Shown here in pieces: positions 31,656 to 41,747 of a stretch of 64,000 nt of DNA. Both the position numbers and the translations under genes were made by a program. This DNA comes from Empedobacter stercoris (GTDB lineage: Bacteria > Bacteroidota > Bacteroidia > Flavobacteriales > Weeksellaceae): positions 1,054,001 through 1,118,000 of the forward strand of contig NZ_CP104209.1 of assembly GCF_025244765.1 (NCBI RefSeq). The letters are read 5' to 3'. Below the pieces are notes generated by a model. That model ran no database searches, was not told where the DNA came from, and saw nothing but the letters and a program-made list of their open reading frames with translations. Every line of letters starts with the position of its first letter. Position 1 is the first letter of the stretch.

Positions 31656-34600
31656 ATGGCAAATAAAATTCATGAAGAAGATATTCGTCTTAATATATCG
31701 GTAAATGGAAATGAAGCGCAAAAAGAAATTCACAATTTAGAAAAGCGCAACAATGAATTAAGCACTTCGATAAAAAGTGTTCAGTCTGAAATGAAGAAAT
31801 ATCGTACAGCCAAACAAAAAGAATCCGAAGACTATAAAAATTTACAATCTCAACTTAATAAATACAACAAAGAGCTTGATGTTAATCGAAATAAAATTTC
31901 GCAATTAACATCAACTTTAAAGGTCAATGAAATGACAACACAACAGCTTAAAGCACGTGCAAAAGAATTGCAATTCGCTTTAAGTAAAATGTTGAACTCG
32001 ACAGATCGAAATCGCTTAAAAGAACAATTAGCAGAAGTAAATGCGCAATTGTCTAAAATGAATGCTTTAGGTGATCAACAAAGATTAACATTTAGTTCTG
32101 CATCAGGTTGGCTACAACGCTATCAAACGCATATACTTTCTATTGCTGCAACAATTACAGGATTGACTTATTCCTTACAACAATGGATTGATTTTTCTGG
32201 AAAAATTTCTGATGCAGAAGCAGATGTAATGAAAACAACTGGTTTAACTGCTGCAGAGATTCAAAAATTAAATAAACATATAAACACCTTAGATACACGA
32301 ACATCTCGTGTAGAGTTGTTAAAATTAGCCGAAGAAGCTGGACGTCTTGGTAAAGAAGGGATAAAAGACATTCAAGGTTTTATGGTTGTTGCCGATAAAT
32401 TAAAAGTAGCATTAGGTGATGATTTAAATGAAACACAAATTCGAGATGTTGGTAAATTAGTCACAACCTATCGTGTAGCAACTGAAACGGGTAAGAACTT
32501 CGAAGGATCGATGGAAGCATTAGGTTCTGCAATCAATGAAGTTTCTGCATCTGGAGCCAATCAAGCTTCTTTCTTAGTAGATTATATGAATAGAATGGCT
32601 GGTGTAGCCAGTCAAGCAAAAATATCTGCCTCAGATAATATCGGCTATGCTGCAACATTTGATGAAATTGGACAATCTGCCGAAGTTTCTTCAACAGCAA
32701 TGAATAAAGTCTTGTTGGATATGTTTCATGATCCGACAGAATATGCAAAGATTGCTAAAATGTCACTGCAAGATTTCAATAAATTATTGAATACTGATTC
32801 TAATGCAGCCATGATTAAATTCTTAGAAGGATTAAATGGTTCAGAAGCTGGATTGCAAGCCATGACACAAAAAATGGACGAATTAGATGCTGGAGGTACG
32901 CGTGGAGTTGCTGCATTATCTGCTTTAGCTTCTAATTTGGATATTCTAAAAGCACGTCAATTAACATCTAATATAGCGATACAAGAAGCGACATCTTTAA
33001 CAGATGAGTTCACTATAAAAAACAACAATCTTGCAGCAGTTTTAGATAAAATAAAAAATAAAGTTCAAAACTGGTTTACTTCTGATACCTTAGTTTCTTG
33101 GTTAACAACTTGTGTAACTTGGTTTGCAAAATTTATTGGTGCTGTAGAAGATACAGATCATAAAACCACAGCATGGCGTAATAATATTATTTTACTAACA
33201 AAATTATTATTAATTCTTACAGTAGGATTAGTATCATATAACGCTGCACTAAAATTATATGCAATTTGGACAGCAAGGGCACAATCTGGTACTGCATTAT
33301 ATAATTTACAATTAAAAATTCAAAATGCGTTAGCAGCAATCGCAATCATTAGAACGGAAGGTTTGGCAATAGCCAAAATGTTGTTAACAGGTAATATTAA
33401 AGCTGCAATTGTCCAATTAAGATTATTAAATGCAACATTAGGTTTATCTCCAATTGGTGCTGTTACAGCTTTAGTAATGGCATTAGCAACAGCTTATGTT
33501 TTATTAAAAAATAATACAGAAGAAGCTAATGATGTCATGAACGCTTCTGTAAGAATCCAAAATGATATTGCAGAATCAACATCAGAACAAAAAAATAGAA
33601 TTCAAAATTTACTTTCAGTTTTAAAAGACGAAAATGCTTCTATAGAACAAAAACAGCGTGCATTAGAATTATTAAAGAAAATTACCAATGGTTATTTAGA
33701 TACATTAACCTTAGAAAATGCGACGACAAAAGAAGGAATTTCTTTAATAAAAAGTTACATCAAACATATTGATGATTTAGCAAAGGCAAAGGCTATTGTG
33801 GCTTATAAAGCTGAGTTATATACTACTCAACTAAAAAACAATACAAAAATCACAGCTTTAGAAACTGAAAAGAAAAATACAAAGGACACTGGTTCTGGTT
33901 ACGGTTCTGATGGAAAATTCTTTGGATTTGATGTTGGACGAAATCAAAAAGTAATTCAATCAGAAATAGATGAAGCGAAGAAAAGTAATCAACAAGTTAC
34001 GAATCAAATTAATGTATTGAATTCTGATCAAGAAAAACAAATTGAAACTGTACGAAAAAGGTTATCTAAATCATCAAGTTTATTAAAAAAACTCAATAAA
34101 AATTCTAAAGAATATAAACAAGAATTAGCAAAACAAAAAGCAGATAATGATATTCTAAATTCATTAATCGGAATAGATGATTCTGCAACAACAACTTCAC
34201 CAACAACAGATTTCAATCTTCCTACGGATAAAAAAGCAGAAAAAGAAGCTGAAAAAGCTCGCAAAAAAAGAGAACGAGACGCTGAAAAAGCAAGAAATGA
34301 TGCAGAAAAATCACGTGAAAAAGAAAAAGCAATTCGTGATAAATATTTCGAAGAATTAAAAAAAGATACTATAAAAAATCAAGAAGAAATCTTAAAAATT
34401 CAACGTGAATATGAAGATTTAGATTTGGCAAGTATTGAAGATAAATTTGAACGTGAGCGAGCAATTCTTAGCGTTGAACATCAACGTAAAATAGATGATT
34501 TACGTAAACAATTAATCGATGAAGAAACTTTAAAAACATTAGATAATCAAAAAGCTGCTGCAACTAAAAAAGGCGATACAGAATTGGTTAAAAGTATCGA

Positions 34601-36077
34601 AACTATGAAGCAGACGTATTTGATTAAAAATGAAGAAATCAATAATTTATTAACTCAACAACAATTAAAATATTCTGAAGAGTTGTTAAAAATTGGTAGA
34701 GATTATCAACTTTCTGAAATAGATCTTTTAATCAAATCTTCTAATGACAAAATAACAGAACAAAAGCGTTTACAAACAGCTGAATTAGCGACTATATCAT
34801 CTGTAGAAGATGCCAAAGAAATTTTAAAACGTTCGCTAAACGACAAAGAATTAAAGAATATTAAAACGTGGCAAGATGCAAAAACAGCCTTAGATAAACA
34901 ATATGAAGCTGAAACATTAGCGGCACAACAAAAATTCTTAGAAGAACAATTAAGTCAATTACAAGCAATTTCACAAGGAAGTACAGAAAAAGGTATTGAT
35001 TTCAATTTACTTACTCCAGAACAACAAGAAGTTATTTCGCAACAAGTTGAAGATTTAAAAAATAAAATCAATGAATTAATCATTGCAAAAAATCAACTGA
35101 AAGGCGAACAAACAGATAAAGAAAATCCGAACGGTGATAAAAGTGAAGGTTTACAAAAAGCTTCTGGAGGAACTACAGATATTTTTGGAATGAATGCCAA
35201 TGATTGGCAAACGTTATTTGATAACCTTGACGAAGGTAAATTAAAATTTGAAGATGTCGCAAATGTAATTGGCTTAATGGTTAATATGTATTCGCAATAT
35301 GCTCAAATGGTTGCTGCATCTGAAAATAAATCATTACAAAAATTTGAAGAAAACAACAACAAACGAAAAGATTCCTTACAAAAACAATTAGATCAAGGTT
35401 ATATTTCACAAGCAACTTATAATGCAGAAGTTCAGAAATTAGATGATGCATACAATAAGAGAAAAGCTGAAATAGAATATAAGCAAGCAAAACGCGAAAA
35501 ACAAATGGCATTAGTTTCTGCGATTATGAATACAGCAGCAGCAGTAACAGAAGCTTTGCCAAACTGGGTTTTAGCTGGTATCGTTGGTGCTTTGGGAGCG
35601 ATACAAGTTGGTATGATTTTAAAACAGCCATTACCATCAAAAGGTTTTGAAGATGGTTACATCAATATTCAACGCGAACAAGATGGTAAGAATTTCAGAG
35701 CCAAAAAAGGTGGTGTAGCAAAGTCTGGCTTAGTTTCAAAACCTACTCATTTCTTGGCTGGCGAACAAGGTCAGTTTTTCCCTGAGATGATTATTTCGGG
35801 ACCACAATGGAAAGGATTTTCACCAGCTTTAAAAACAGCAGTGTTAAATGAAGTAAATGGAATCAAATCACCAGGATATGAAGGTGGAACAATGCCTGAT
35901 ATTGCGTCAATGCAAAATCCTGAAATCATTGCGTTATTGTCTGCAAATTTTGAATTGTTAAGTGATTTAAAAACCAATGGAATACAAGCTCATTTGGTGA
36001 ACGATATGCGTTTTCAACAAAAAATGAGCGATGGAAATAAAAAATACCAACAATTCATTTCAAAAACTAAAATGTAA
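31656..36077 (+). CDS. Tail tape measure protein
   Basis: The longest gene of the phage encodes 1473 residues. The N-terminal 150 residues are coiled coil, and residues about 160-460 resemble the TP901-type tape measure core (ISDAEADVMKTTGLTAAEI). Hydrophobic segments lie near 505-545, 600-625 and 1270-1300. Long charged coiled coils fill about 690-1100. It sets tail length and probably enters the host envelope. It is preceded by a short TTGCAGT/ACTGCAA hairpin (31638-31654) that ends at the ATG. Confidence 0.9.
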   Translation: MANKIHEEDIRLNISVNGNEAQKEIHNLEKRNNELSTSIKSVQSEMKKYRTAKQKESEDYKNLQSQLNKYNKELDVNRNKISQLTSTLKVNEMTTQQLKARAKELQFALSKMLNSTDRNRLKEQLAEVNAQLSKMNALGDQQRLTFSSASGWLQRYQTHILSIAATITGLTYSLQQWIDFSGKISDAEADVMKTTGLTAAEIQKLNKHINTLDTRTSRVELLKLAEEAGRLGKEGIKDIQGFMVVADKLKVALGDDLNETQIRDVGKLVTTYRVATETGKNFEGSMEALGSAINEVSASGANQASFLVDYMNRMAGVASQAKISASDNIGYAATFDEIGQSAEVSSTAMNKVLLDMFHDPTEYAKIAKMSLQDFNKLLNTDSNAAMIKFLEGLNGSEAGLQAMTQKMDELDAGGTRGVAALSALASNLDILKARQLTSNIAIQEATSLTDEFTIKNNNLAAVLDKIKNKVQNWFTSDTLVSWLTTCVTWFAKFIGAVEDTDHKTTAWRNNIILLTKLLLILTVGLVSYNAALKLYAIWTARAQSGTALYNLQLKIQNALAAIAIIRTEGLAIAKMLLTGNIKAAIVQLRLLNATLGLSPIGAVTALVMALATAYVLLKNNTEEANDVMNASVRIQNDIAESTSEQKNRIQNLLSVLKDENASIEQKQRALELLKKITNGYLDTLTLENATTKEGISLIKSYIKHIDDLAKAKAIVAYKAELYTTQLKNNTKITALETEKKNTKDTGSGYGSDGKFFGFDVGRNQKVIQSEIDEAKKSNQQVTNQINVLNSDQEKQIETVRKRLSKSSSLLKKLNKNSKEYKQELAKQKADNDILNSLIGIDDSATTTSPTTDFNLPTDKKAEKEAEKARKKRERDAEKARNDAEKSREKEKAIRDKYFEELKKDTIKNQEEILKIQREYEDLDLASIEDKFERERAILSVEHQRKIDDLRKQLIDEETLKTLDNQKAAATKKGDTELVKSIETMKQTYLIKNEEINNLLTQQQLKYSEELLKIGRDYQLSEIDLLIKSSNDKITEQKRLQTAELATISSVEDAKEILKRSLNDKELKNIKTWQDAKTALDKQYEAETLAAQQKFLEEQLSQLQAISQGSTEKGIDFNLLTPEQQEVISQQVEDLKNKINELIIAKNQLKGEQTDKENPNGDKSEGLQKASGGTTDIFGMNANDWQTLFDNLDEGKLKFEDVANVIGLMVNMYSQYAQMVAASENKSLQKFEENNNKRKDSLQKQLDQGYISQATYNAEVQKLDDAYNKRKAEIEYKQAKREKQMALVSAIMNTAAAVTEALPNWVLAGIVGALGAIQVGMILKQPLPSKGFEDGYINIQREQDGKNFRAKKGGVAKSGLVSKPTHFLAGEQGQFFPEMIISGPQWKGFSPALKTAVLNEVNGIKSPGYEGGTMPDIASMQNPEIIALLSANFELLSDLKTNGIQAHLVNDMRFQQKMSDGNKKYQQFISKTKM

Positions 36078-38140
36078 TGGCAATTATAATTGACGGTGGC
36101 GAAGTAACATATTACATCAACATTACACCTTCTAATCTCAGTTTTCATCAAGCAAATAATGTACCTACAAGTAAAACTGTAAGTGTAGCAACTTCACAAT
36201 CGGCATTAGAGCAAGATTTCTATAATTATAGAATTTCGTTAGAATGTTCAACCAATCAATATGGTTTTGATTTATTTGAAATTGATGGTGAAAAAACGAT
36301 TGAAAATGGTGGAGGAAGCGGTTGGGCTGATAATGTAACGATTAAAATAAAAGATTTAACTAATGTTCCAAATGGATATTACACAGGTCTTTTTTATGTT
36401 TCAATTTCAAGACAAAAAGATGCTGAACCTTGGACAATTGTTCAAACTCAACAAATAAACTTATCGTTATCTGTAGCTTTACCAACTTCCTATAATTTCT
36501 CAATTAATAAGGAATCAGATGCTATTCACTACGTTCGCCAAAACAATTCATCAACAAAAAGTACTGTAGCAATTGTAAGTGATACAGATTATGTGGTGAA
36601 TGGACCAGCATACATAGAGGTAAATGGTGAAAAATTACCAAAAACATTTCCTGCAGGAAATAGACAGTTGGTATTTTCAGCAGCAGATTCCAATCAATTG
36701 GAATATGGATTAAATGTAGCTTCAATTTCGTTTCAGAAAGTAAATCTAAATTTAGCAACATTTGTACTAAATGTTCTTCAAACAAATACCAACGATTTAG
36801 AAATTAGTACTAATCACTTAGAATTTTCACATTTAGAATCTGAACAAAAAAGTGATTGGCAAAAGTTTGTCGTTTATACACCAAATCCAACGACAATTTC
36901 AAAACCAGAATGGATAGAATTACAATTAGTCACAGAACAAAATAATGTAAAAACATATCAAGTAAGATCCATTTCAGATAGTACGATTTCTGTTGGTAAT
37001 TATACCGGGCAAATCAAATTTAGTGATACATCAAAAGAAGTAACGATTAATGTTGATTTTGAGTTGTACAGTTATTGGAATTCTAATTACAACAAAGATA
37101 TTCATTTCTCATTAGATAACGAATCGTTAACATTTTCAGCCTATAAAAGAGATGAAAATAATTATATCAACATTCTTTTAAAAGCAACTATTTTCAATAA
37201 CAAAGGAAAGGTAATTACGATTGAAGAATCTTTGAATTTCTATTTTAATAACAATAAAACGACATTTGATTTAGGGCAATATATCCATGATTATTTTCTA
37301 TTATATGAGGATCAGATTTCTGATTTAGAAGTTACAAAATCAAGATTTCAGAAAAAACGTATGTATGATTTTGCACGTGTTGATTTAAAAATTACGGAGA
37401 AAAATTATACTACAAAAGAAGATGTTTTTTGGTATGATATTCCAACGCAAATTTTTATGAAAGGGCATCGACCAAAAACATTGACAAATCAAAATATAGG
37501 TTTTTTAGGAAATCACATCAACAAAACTTTACGTGCAACAAAAAATGGAAAAACGGTGTTAAATTATTTGTATCACAAAACAGATGCAATTAAAATTTAT
37601 ATCAATTCAGTTGTTCAAAATCTACCAATTCCAATCATTCAGAATGCAAAGCTTTCTATTTTCAGTTTGTATGTTGATTTTCATACTCTCAATTGTGAAG
37701 TTGGTGACATGGTCGAATTTCAATTAGGAAATCAAGTGGTTCGATACCAAATTTTTCCTGAACAAAATCAATCTAATTTTATTGCTTTCATTGATTATTG
37801 GGGATTATTGAAAATTTTTGAAGCAACAGGCGAATATACTTTTCCAATTGCTATGGATTACACAACTTATTCTCCAGCAAAAGGAAAATTAAAAAATGTT
37901 GCTGCAACACGTTCCAATACTCTAACGGTAAATACAGGATTAATTACACATGATGACATCGAGGTGATAAACGAAATATTAGCATCGCCAAAATGTTGGT
38001 TTATTCAAGGTGAAGAAATCACCGAAATAATTCCAAAAACAGAAAAATTAGAGTTGTACGATAGCGAAAACGAGTTGTTTGGCTATGATATAGAATTTCA
38101 TATTAATCCAGAAAGTTATGATAAGAGTTACAGAAGTTGA
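36077..38140 (+). CDS. Distal tail / baseplate protein with BACON-like repeats
   Basis: The 687-residue, strand-rich product follows the tape measure with a one-base overlap (TAATG). The N-terminal third contains repeats that begin like NITPSNLSFHQANN and VPTSKTVSVATS, the pattern of BACON/Ig-type carbohydrate-binding modules; others begin near residues 150 and 250. The rest is not recognised. Position behind the tape measure fits a distal tail protein that touches host glycans. Its end overlaps the next gene by 23 bases. Confidence 0.65.
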   Translation: MAIIIDGGEVTYYINITPSNLSFHQANNVPTSKTVSVATSQSALEQDFYNYRISLECSTNQYGFDLFEIDGEKTIENGGGSGWADNVTIKIKDLTNVPNGYYTGLFYVSISRQKDAEPWTIVQTQQINLSLSVALPTSYNFSINKESDAIHYVRQNNSSTKSTVAIVSDTDYVVNGPAYIEVNGEKLPKTFPAGNRQLVFSAADSNQLEYGLNVASISFQKVNLNLATFVLNVLQTNTNDLEISTNHLEFSHLESEQKSDWQKFVVYTPNPTTISKPEWIELQLVTEQNNVKTYQVRSISDSTISVGNYTGQIKFSDTSKEVTINVDFELYSYWNSNYNKDIHFSLDNESLTFSAYKRDENNYINILLKATIFNNKGKVITIEESLNFYFNNNKTTFDLGQYIHDYFLLYEDQISDLEVTKSRFQKKRMYDFARVDLKITEKNYTTKEDVFWYDIPTQIFMKGHRPKTLTNQNIGFLGNHINKTLRATKNGKTVLNYLYHKTDAIKIYINSVVQNLPIPIIQNAKLSIFSLYVDFHTLNCEVGDMVEFQLGNQVVRYQIFPEQNQSNFIAFIDYWGLLKIFEATGEYTFPIAMDYTTYSPAKGKLKNVAATRSNTLTVNTGLITHDDIEVINEILASPKCWFIQGEEITEIIPKTEKLELYDSENELFGYDIEFHINPESYDKSYRS

Positions 38141-39920
38141 AGGTGATTTTTTTATTGATTTAACCAATCGTAAAATTCAATTTACAGAAGAAAATAACTG
38201 GTTTACGTCTAATCTTGTTTCGGCCTACACGTTACCAGAAAAATTACCTTACGATATTCATCCATTTTTTTTGAAATATAAATCAAACAATGCAGAAGAA
38301 TATCAAGTTAGATATGATGTAATTGTAAATTTGAACAATGATATATTCCCAGCACGATTCGAAATATTGTCATTGGATAATAATTTCTTTTCGTTTTCTA
38401 TTTTCTATGGTCAAGAAAATTTTCCTAACTGGGATAAAAAACTCAGCGATCTAAAATTTGATACAATTACAGTTGATAACATTAGAAATCATGCAACAGA
38501 AATCAATGCTAAATTTTATCCAGAAGCAAAATATTATTTTCCATTGATTCATTCGGACCAATACAAATCATCTGATATTAATTTTGCTAACTTTTCAGGG
38601 TCAACCAATTTAAGATTAGACGGTTCATGGGTTGAAAATGAAATTGACGATGTAAATAATATTGTATATAACCGAACGATTATTCGCCCTTACTTATATT
38701 GGCTTTTTGTTTTAGAAGAAATTATACAACAAGCTGGCTATCGATTAGAAGGTGATATTTACAACCTCGAAAAACTTCAAAAATTAATTTTAATCACAGG
38801 GAAAAAATTCGAGTTAAAAGATCGACCTGAAACTATTGATTGGAATGTAGGGATTGAAAGTTACATTCGTGAAGGTTTTCGACATCGGTTGGGAAAAGGT
38901 TGGCAATACGGAAGATGGGATGCAGAACAAGAAATCAATTTTTTTGGGCAATTTAGGTTAAATGGTATAATTCATAACTGGGGGCGAAAACATCATCATA
39001 CAAGTGCATTTATTTATTTAGACGATCAATTGATTTGGTCAAAATCTGGTCGTAATAGTTATAATGTAGATTTTGTTTTTAAGACAAAAAAAGAAGGTTC
39101 TAAACTAAGAATATTAGCGTATGATTATCAACGCGATTCGGAGAAAACAGAAATAAAAATTACACCTATTGAGATTTACGATGAAAATGGTGAAGTAATC
39201 AATTATTCAGTAGATTCAAATGTTATTGATTTAAAAAATGCTTTACCAGATACAACGCAAGGTGCTTTTATTACAACGACAATCAATTGGTTCAATGTAG
39301 ATTTTACTGTTAGAAATGACGGTGTAGTCACAATGAATTTAAAAGAGAAATATTTACGCTCAAAAAAAGATCCTGACGATTGGACTTTTACCGAAGTTGA
39401 TGAAATTGAACGAACAACCAATTTGGGAGATACTTTCTTAATTAAATTCAAAAATTCTGACGATGAAACCTATCCATTACTCCAGACATTTGTTACACAA
39501 GATGGTTATTACACCGAAAATTTCATTGTAAATGATAATACGACAACAATTGATATAGATGTAACTCCATTACCATTAATTATGCGTAATAATCAAATGT
39601 CAAGTTTTATTTACAAAGATGATGATAGTAATATTTATGCTGCAATTAGAAGTAATGATTCTACGAATAATCAAACATTAGAAATGATTGATTTCCTAAC
39701 GCCAGCAATTACAGAAGAATTTTATAAAACCTGGTTAAGATTCAGAATTCAAACGGTGGAATACAATTGGGATTTTCAAACAAGAACCAGGTACCTTAAT
39801 CCATTTGATATTAAGCGTGAAAAATATTGTTATGGTAATTATCATTTCATCAAAAAAATACAACGGGATATCGAAAATGGTGTAGAAGAAATCAATGTTG
39901 AATCATTAATCCTGAGATAA
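38118..39920 (+). CDS. Tail-tip / baseplate protein of unknown family
   Basis: The 600-residue, strand-rich and aromatic protein is the last structural gene. It contains a likely beta-sandwich in about 255-340 (RLGKGWQYGRWDAEQEI is part). In this phage type the gene after the distal tail protein encodes a tail-tip protein; that is the basis of the call. It starts inside the previous gene and ends just before a hairpin that also terminates the integrase. Confidence 0.65.
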   Translation: MIRVTEVEGDFFIDLTNRKIQFTEENNWFTSNLVSAYTLPEKLPYDIHPFFLKYKSNNAEEYQVRYDVIVNLNNDIFPARFEILSLDNNFFSFSIFYGQENFPNWDKKLSDLKFDTITVDNIRNHATEINAKFYPEAKYYFPLIHSDQYKSSDINFANFSGSTNLRLDGSWVENEIDDVNNIVYNRTIIRPYLYWLFVLEEIIQQAGYRLEGDIYNLEKLQKLILITGKKFELKDRPETIDWNVGIESYIREGFRHRLGKGWQYGRWDAEQEINFFGQFRLNGIIHNWGRKHHHTSAFIYLDDQLIWSKSGRNSYNVDFVFKTKKEGSKLRILAYDYQRDSEKTEIKITPIEIYDENGEVINYSVDSNVIDLKNALPDTTQGAFITTTINWFNVDFTVRNDGVVTMNLKEKYLRSKKDPDDWTFTEVDEIERTTNLGDTFLIKFKNSDDETYPLLQTFVTQDGYYTENFIVNDNTTTIDIDVTPLPLIMRNNQMSSFIYKDDDSNIYAAIRSNDSTNNQTLEMIDFLTPAITEEFYKTWLRFRIQTVEYNWDFQTRTRYLNPFDIKREKYCYGNYHFIKKIQRDIENGVEEINVESLILR

Positions 39921-39922
39921 AA

Positions 39923-39943
39923 AAGTGGGCTTATTGCCCACTT
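39923..39943. terminator. Shared terminator of tail operon and integrase, stop codon in loop
   Basis: AAGTGGGC (39923-39930) pairs with GCCCACTT (39936-39943) around TTATT. Read leftwards from the integrase it is followed by a T-run, making a good intrinsic terminator. The integrase stop (39931-39933) lies in the loop. Confidence 0.8.
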
Positions 39944-41148
39944 CCTACTGAATATAAATTTGATAATTTATGTATATGATCATCATTTTCCATATTCGTC
40001 ATATGTACATAAATTTGAGTTGTTGAAATTTCTTTATGACCTAATAAAAGCATCAATCGCATTACATTACCATTTGTTCGCATATAATTTGTCGCAAAAG
40101 TATGTCGCCCTATATGAAAAGAAATTCTTTTATTAAATTCTAATATTTTAGCAGCTTCTTTCAAATACTTCAACCAACTTTGATAAGCAATTTTTCTATC
40201 CCAATTAATAGATCGTGCTAAATCTTCGGCTTCAACAGTCAATGGTATTCGCAATGGATTCTCTGTTTTTTCTTGAAAAATAACAATATATTTTTTATAG
40301 ATTTTATTCAAATTAAATTCGTTCAATTCGGACCATCTCAAGCCTGTAAAGCAACTGAATAAAAATAAACCTAAACTTTGTTGTGCTGGATAAGGAAGCT
40401 TATTTTTATAATATTCGTTCAATAAAAATCTAACTTCCGAAATACTTAAATCACTTCGAGTACTTTTCAAACGTTTAGTTTTTACATCTTCTAAATCGAT
40501 ATTTATTTTAATACCTTTTTTAGTAGCTTTCTTTAAATACTTTTTAATTCCACGAATATTCCTTGAAATAGTATTGGTATGATTTCCTAAAGATTTACAA
40601 TAGCGCGTATAATCTTCAAAGAAAACATCATTTACATCTTTGAAATAAATAACTTTTCTCCAGCGTTTTAATTTTTGCAGAACATTGTAATAATAGGTAT
40701 ATGTGGATTTTTTCAGCATATCTTTTTCCCGCTGAATTTGTACATCCATAAAAATAAGAAAATCAAAATTTGCATTAAAGTTAACATATTCTTCAACAAA
40801 TTTTTTAGCTGTCAAAGTTTCATTATGTCCTGCATATTTATTTTTAATCTGCAATACTTTTTCCTCAATTTGATCTAATGCCTTATTTATTCCAGCATCT
40901 TCCGATGTACGAGAATTAAGCCGCTGTTTTTTCTTATTCCATTTAGTAGGATTGATAAGAATGTTAGCAATAGAAATTGTTTCTGATTTTCCAGAATGTG
41001 TGACGAATAAGTTCAATTTAACTTTTCCATCAGTCTTTCTGATGTGATTGTGAAGTTTAAAACGATAATTCATTGGACGGATTTTTTTTCGTGCCAAATC
41101 CGTTCCAATAGAATCAAATCGTTCTTGTATTTTTATGTTTCGTTCCAT
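39931..41148 (-). CDS. Phage tyrosine integrase
   Basis: This 405-residue tyrosine recombinase has an N-terminal arm-binding part, a SAM-like core-binding domain (about 115-215) and a C-terminal catalytic domain. The catalytic set is complete: R271 in FTGLRWSEL, K294, H345 and R348 in FHIGRHTF, H371 in LLLGHKE, and Y380 in TTQIYVH. It is the only recombinase in the element and should join attP and attB. It is transcribed towards the phage interior, starts 61 bp downstream of tRNA-Gln and is co-directional with it, so tRNA readthrough may add to its expression in the lysogen. Confidence 0.92.
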   Translation of the reverse strand: MERNIKIQERFDSIGTDLARKKIRPMNYRFKLHNHIRKTDGKVKLNLFVTHSGKSETISIANILINPTKWNKKKQRLNSRTSEDAGINKALDQIEEKVLQIKNKYAGHNETLTAKKFVEEYVNFNANFDFLIFMDVQIQREKDMLKKSTYTYYYNVLQKLKRWRKVIYFKDVNDVFFEDYTRYCKSLGNHTNTISRNIRGIKKYLKKATKKGIKINIDLEDVKTKRLKSTRSDLSISEVRFLLNEYYKNKLPYPAQQSLGLFLFSCFTGLRWSELNEFNLNKIYKKYIVIFQEKTENPLRIPLTVEAEDLARSINWDRKIAYQSWLKYLKEAAKILEFNKRISFHIGRHTFATNYMRTNGNVMRLMLLLGHKEISTTQIYVHMTNMENDDHIHKLSNLYSVGSGQ

Positions 41149-41170
41149 TTTATTTATATGTTAATCAACT

Positions 41171-41192
41171 GGCAATTAACAACATATAAAAA
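41171..41192 (+). repeat. Candidate attR: 22-bp direct repeat, copy 2
   Basis: Identical to 872-893. It lies between the integrase start (41148) and the tRNA-Gln 3' end (41209). An imperfect dyad surrounds it (ATATGTTAAT on the left, AATTAACAACATAT on the right), the usual shape of a tyrosine-recombinase core. The tRNA itself is not part of the repeat. Confidence 0.55.
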
Positions 41193-41208
41193 TATTGAAA
41201 CTCATTTG

Positions 41209-41279
41209 TAGACCCACAGGGATTCGAACCCCAACTAGCGGCACCAAAAACCGATGTGCTACCGTTACACCATGGGTCT
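41209..41279 (-). tRNA. tRNA-Gln (anticodon TTG), copy 1
   Basis: The 71-nt cloverleaf has acceptor AGACCCA/TGGGTCT, D-arm GTGT/GCAC, anticodon loop TTTTGGT giving TTG, and T-loop TTCGAAT. CCA is not encoded. It is the copy nearest to the prophage; the integrase gene lies just downstream. Confidence 0.95.
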
Positions 41280-41312
41280 GTCCATGATTATTATATAAAA
41301 TTGAAAAAATTG

Positions 41313-41383
41313 TAGACCCACAGGGATTCGAACCCCAACTAGCGGCACCAAAAACCGATGTGCTACCGTTACACCATGGGTCT
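41313..41383 (-). tRNA. tRNA-Gln (anticodon TTG), copy 2
   Basis: Identical in sequence to copy 1, with the same cloverleaf and no encoded CCA. The spacer to copy 1 is 33 nt, so the copies are probably cut from one precursor. Confidence 0.95.
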
Positions 41384-41465
41384 GACTACATTTTATTTCA
41401 ATTTTCGCAACTTTTATTAGATAAAAAAATCTCAACAATTTTTTATTGAGATTTAAGACATTTAG

Positions 41466-41536
41466 TAGACCCACAGGGATTCGAACCCCAACTAGCGGCA
41501 CCAAAAACCGATGTGCTACCGTTACACCATGGGTCT
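41466..41536 (-). tRNA. tRNA-Gln (anticodon TTG), copy 3
   Basis: Identical to copies 1 and 2. The spacer to copy 2 is 82 nt and contains a weak hairpin (TTGTTGAGA/TCTCAACAA type around 41424-41453). It is the promoter-proximal copy of the cluster. Confidence 0.95.
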
Positions 41537-41747
41537 ATGTCTTAATTGCTGTGCAAATATAGAAAGGTTTTTTAATTCTCCAAAACTAATTTTACATGTT
41601 TTTAGCTAAAACAGACGATTGTTTTGATAATCCATTGAAAATGAATTTTAAAAAAATGTTATTTTTTTTTCTTTTTTGAAAATTATTGAAAACATTCATT
41701 TTTTAGATTCTATTTTCGAATAAATAAGTACTTAAAATTGCTTTCTT

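Larger units (their letters stand above)
872..41192. mobile_element. Integrated tailed-phage prophage (siphovirus type), about 40 kb
   Basis: Gene content shows a temperate tailed phage: primase/helicase, holin, amidase, spanin, terminase large subunit, portal, prohead protease, major capsid protein, tape measure, tail proteins and a tyrosine integrase at the right end. The borders are taken from a 22-bp direct repeat at 872-893 and 41171-41192, the only matching pair I found with the right geometry (integrase just inside, tRNA genes just outside). The right border is well supported. The left border is less sure, because the two genes at 7-869 also look phage-like and share an operator motif with the interior. 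No transposase was seen, which argues against a Mu-like phage. Virion genes are intact, so it could be inducible. Confidence 0.75.

Noticed and set aside
41209-41279. tRNA-Gln 3' end as the attachment core
   Set aside because: No second copy of the tRNA end was found near the left end, whereas a separate 22-bp repeat is present.
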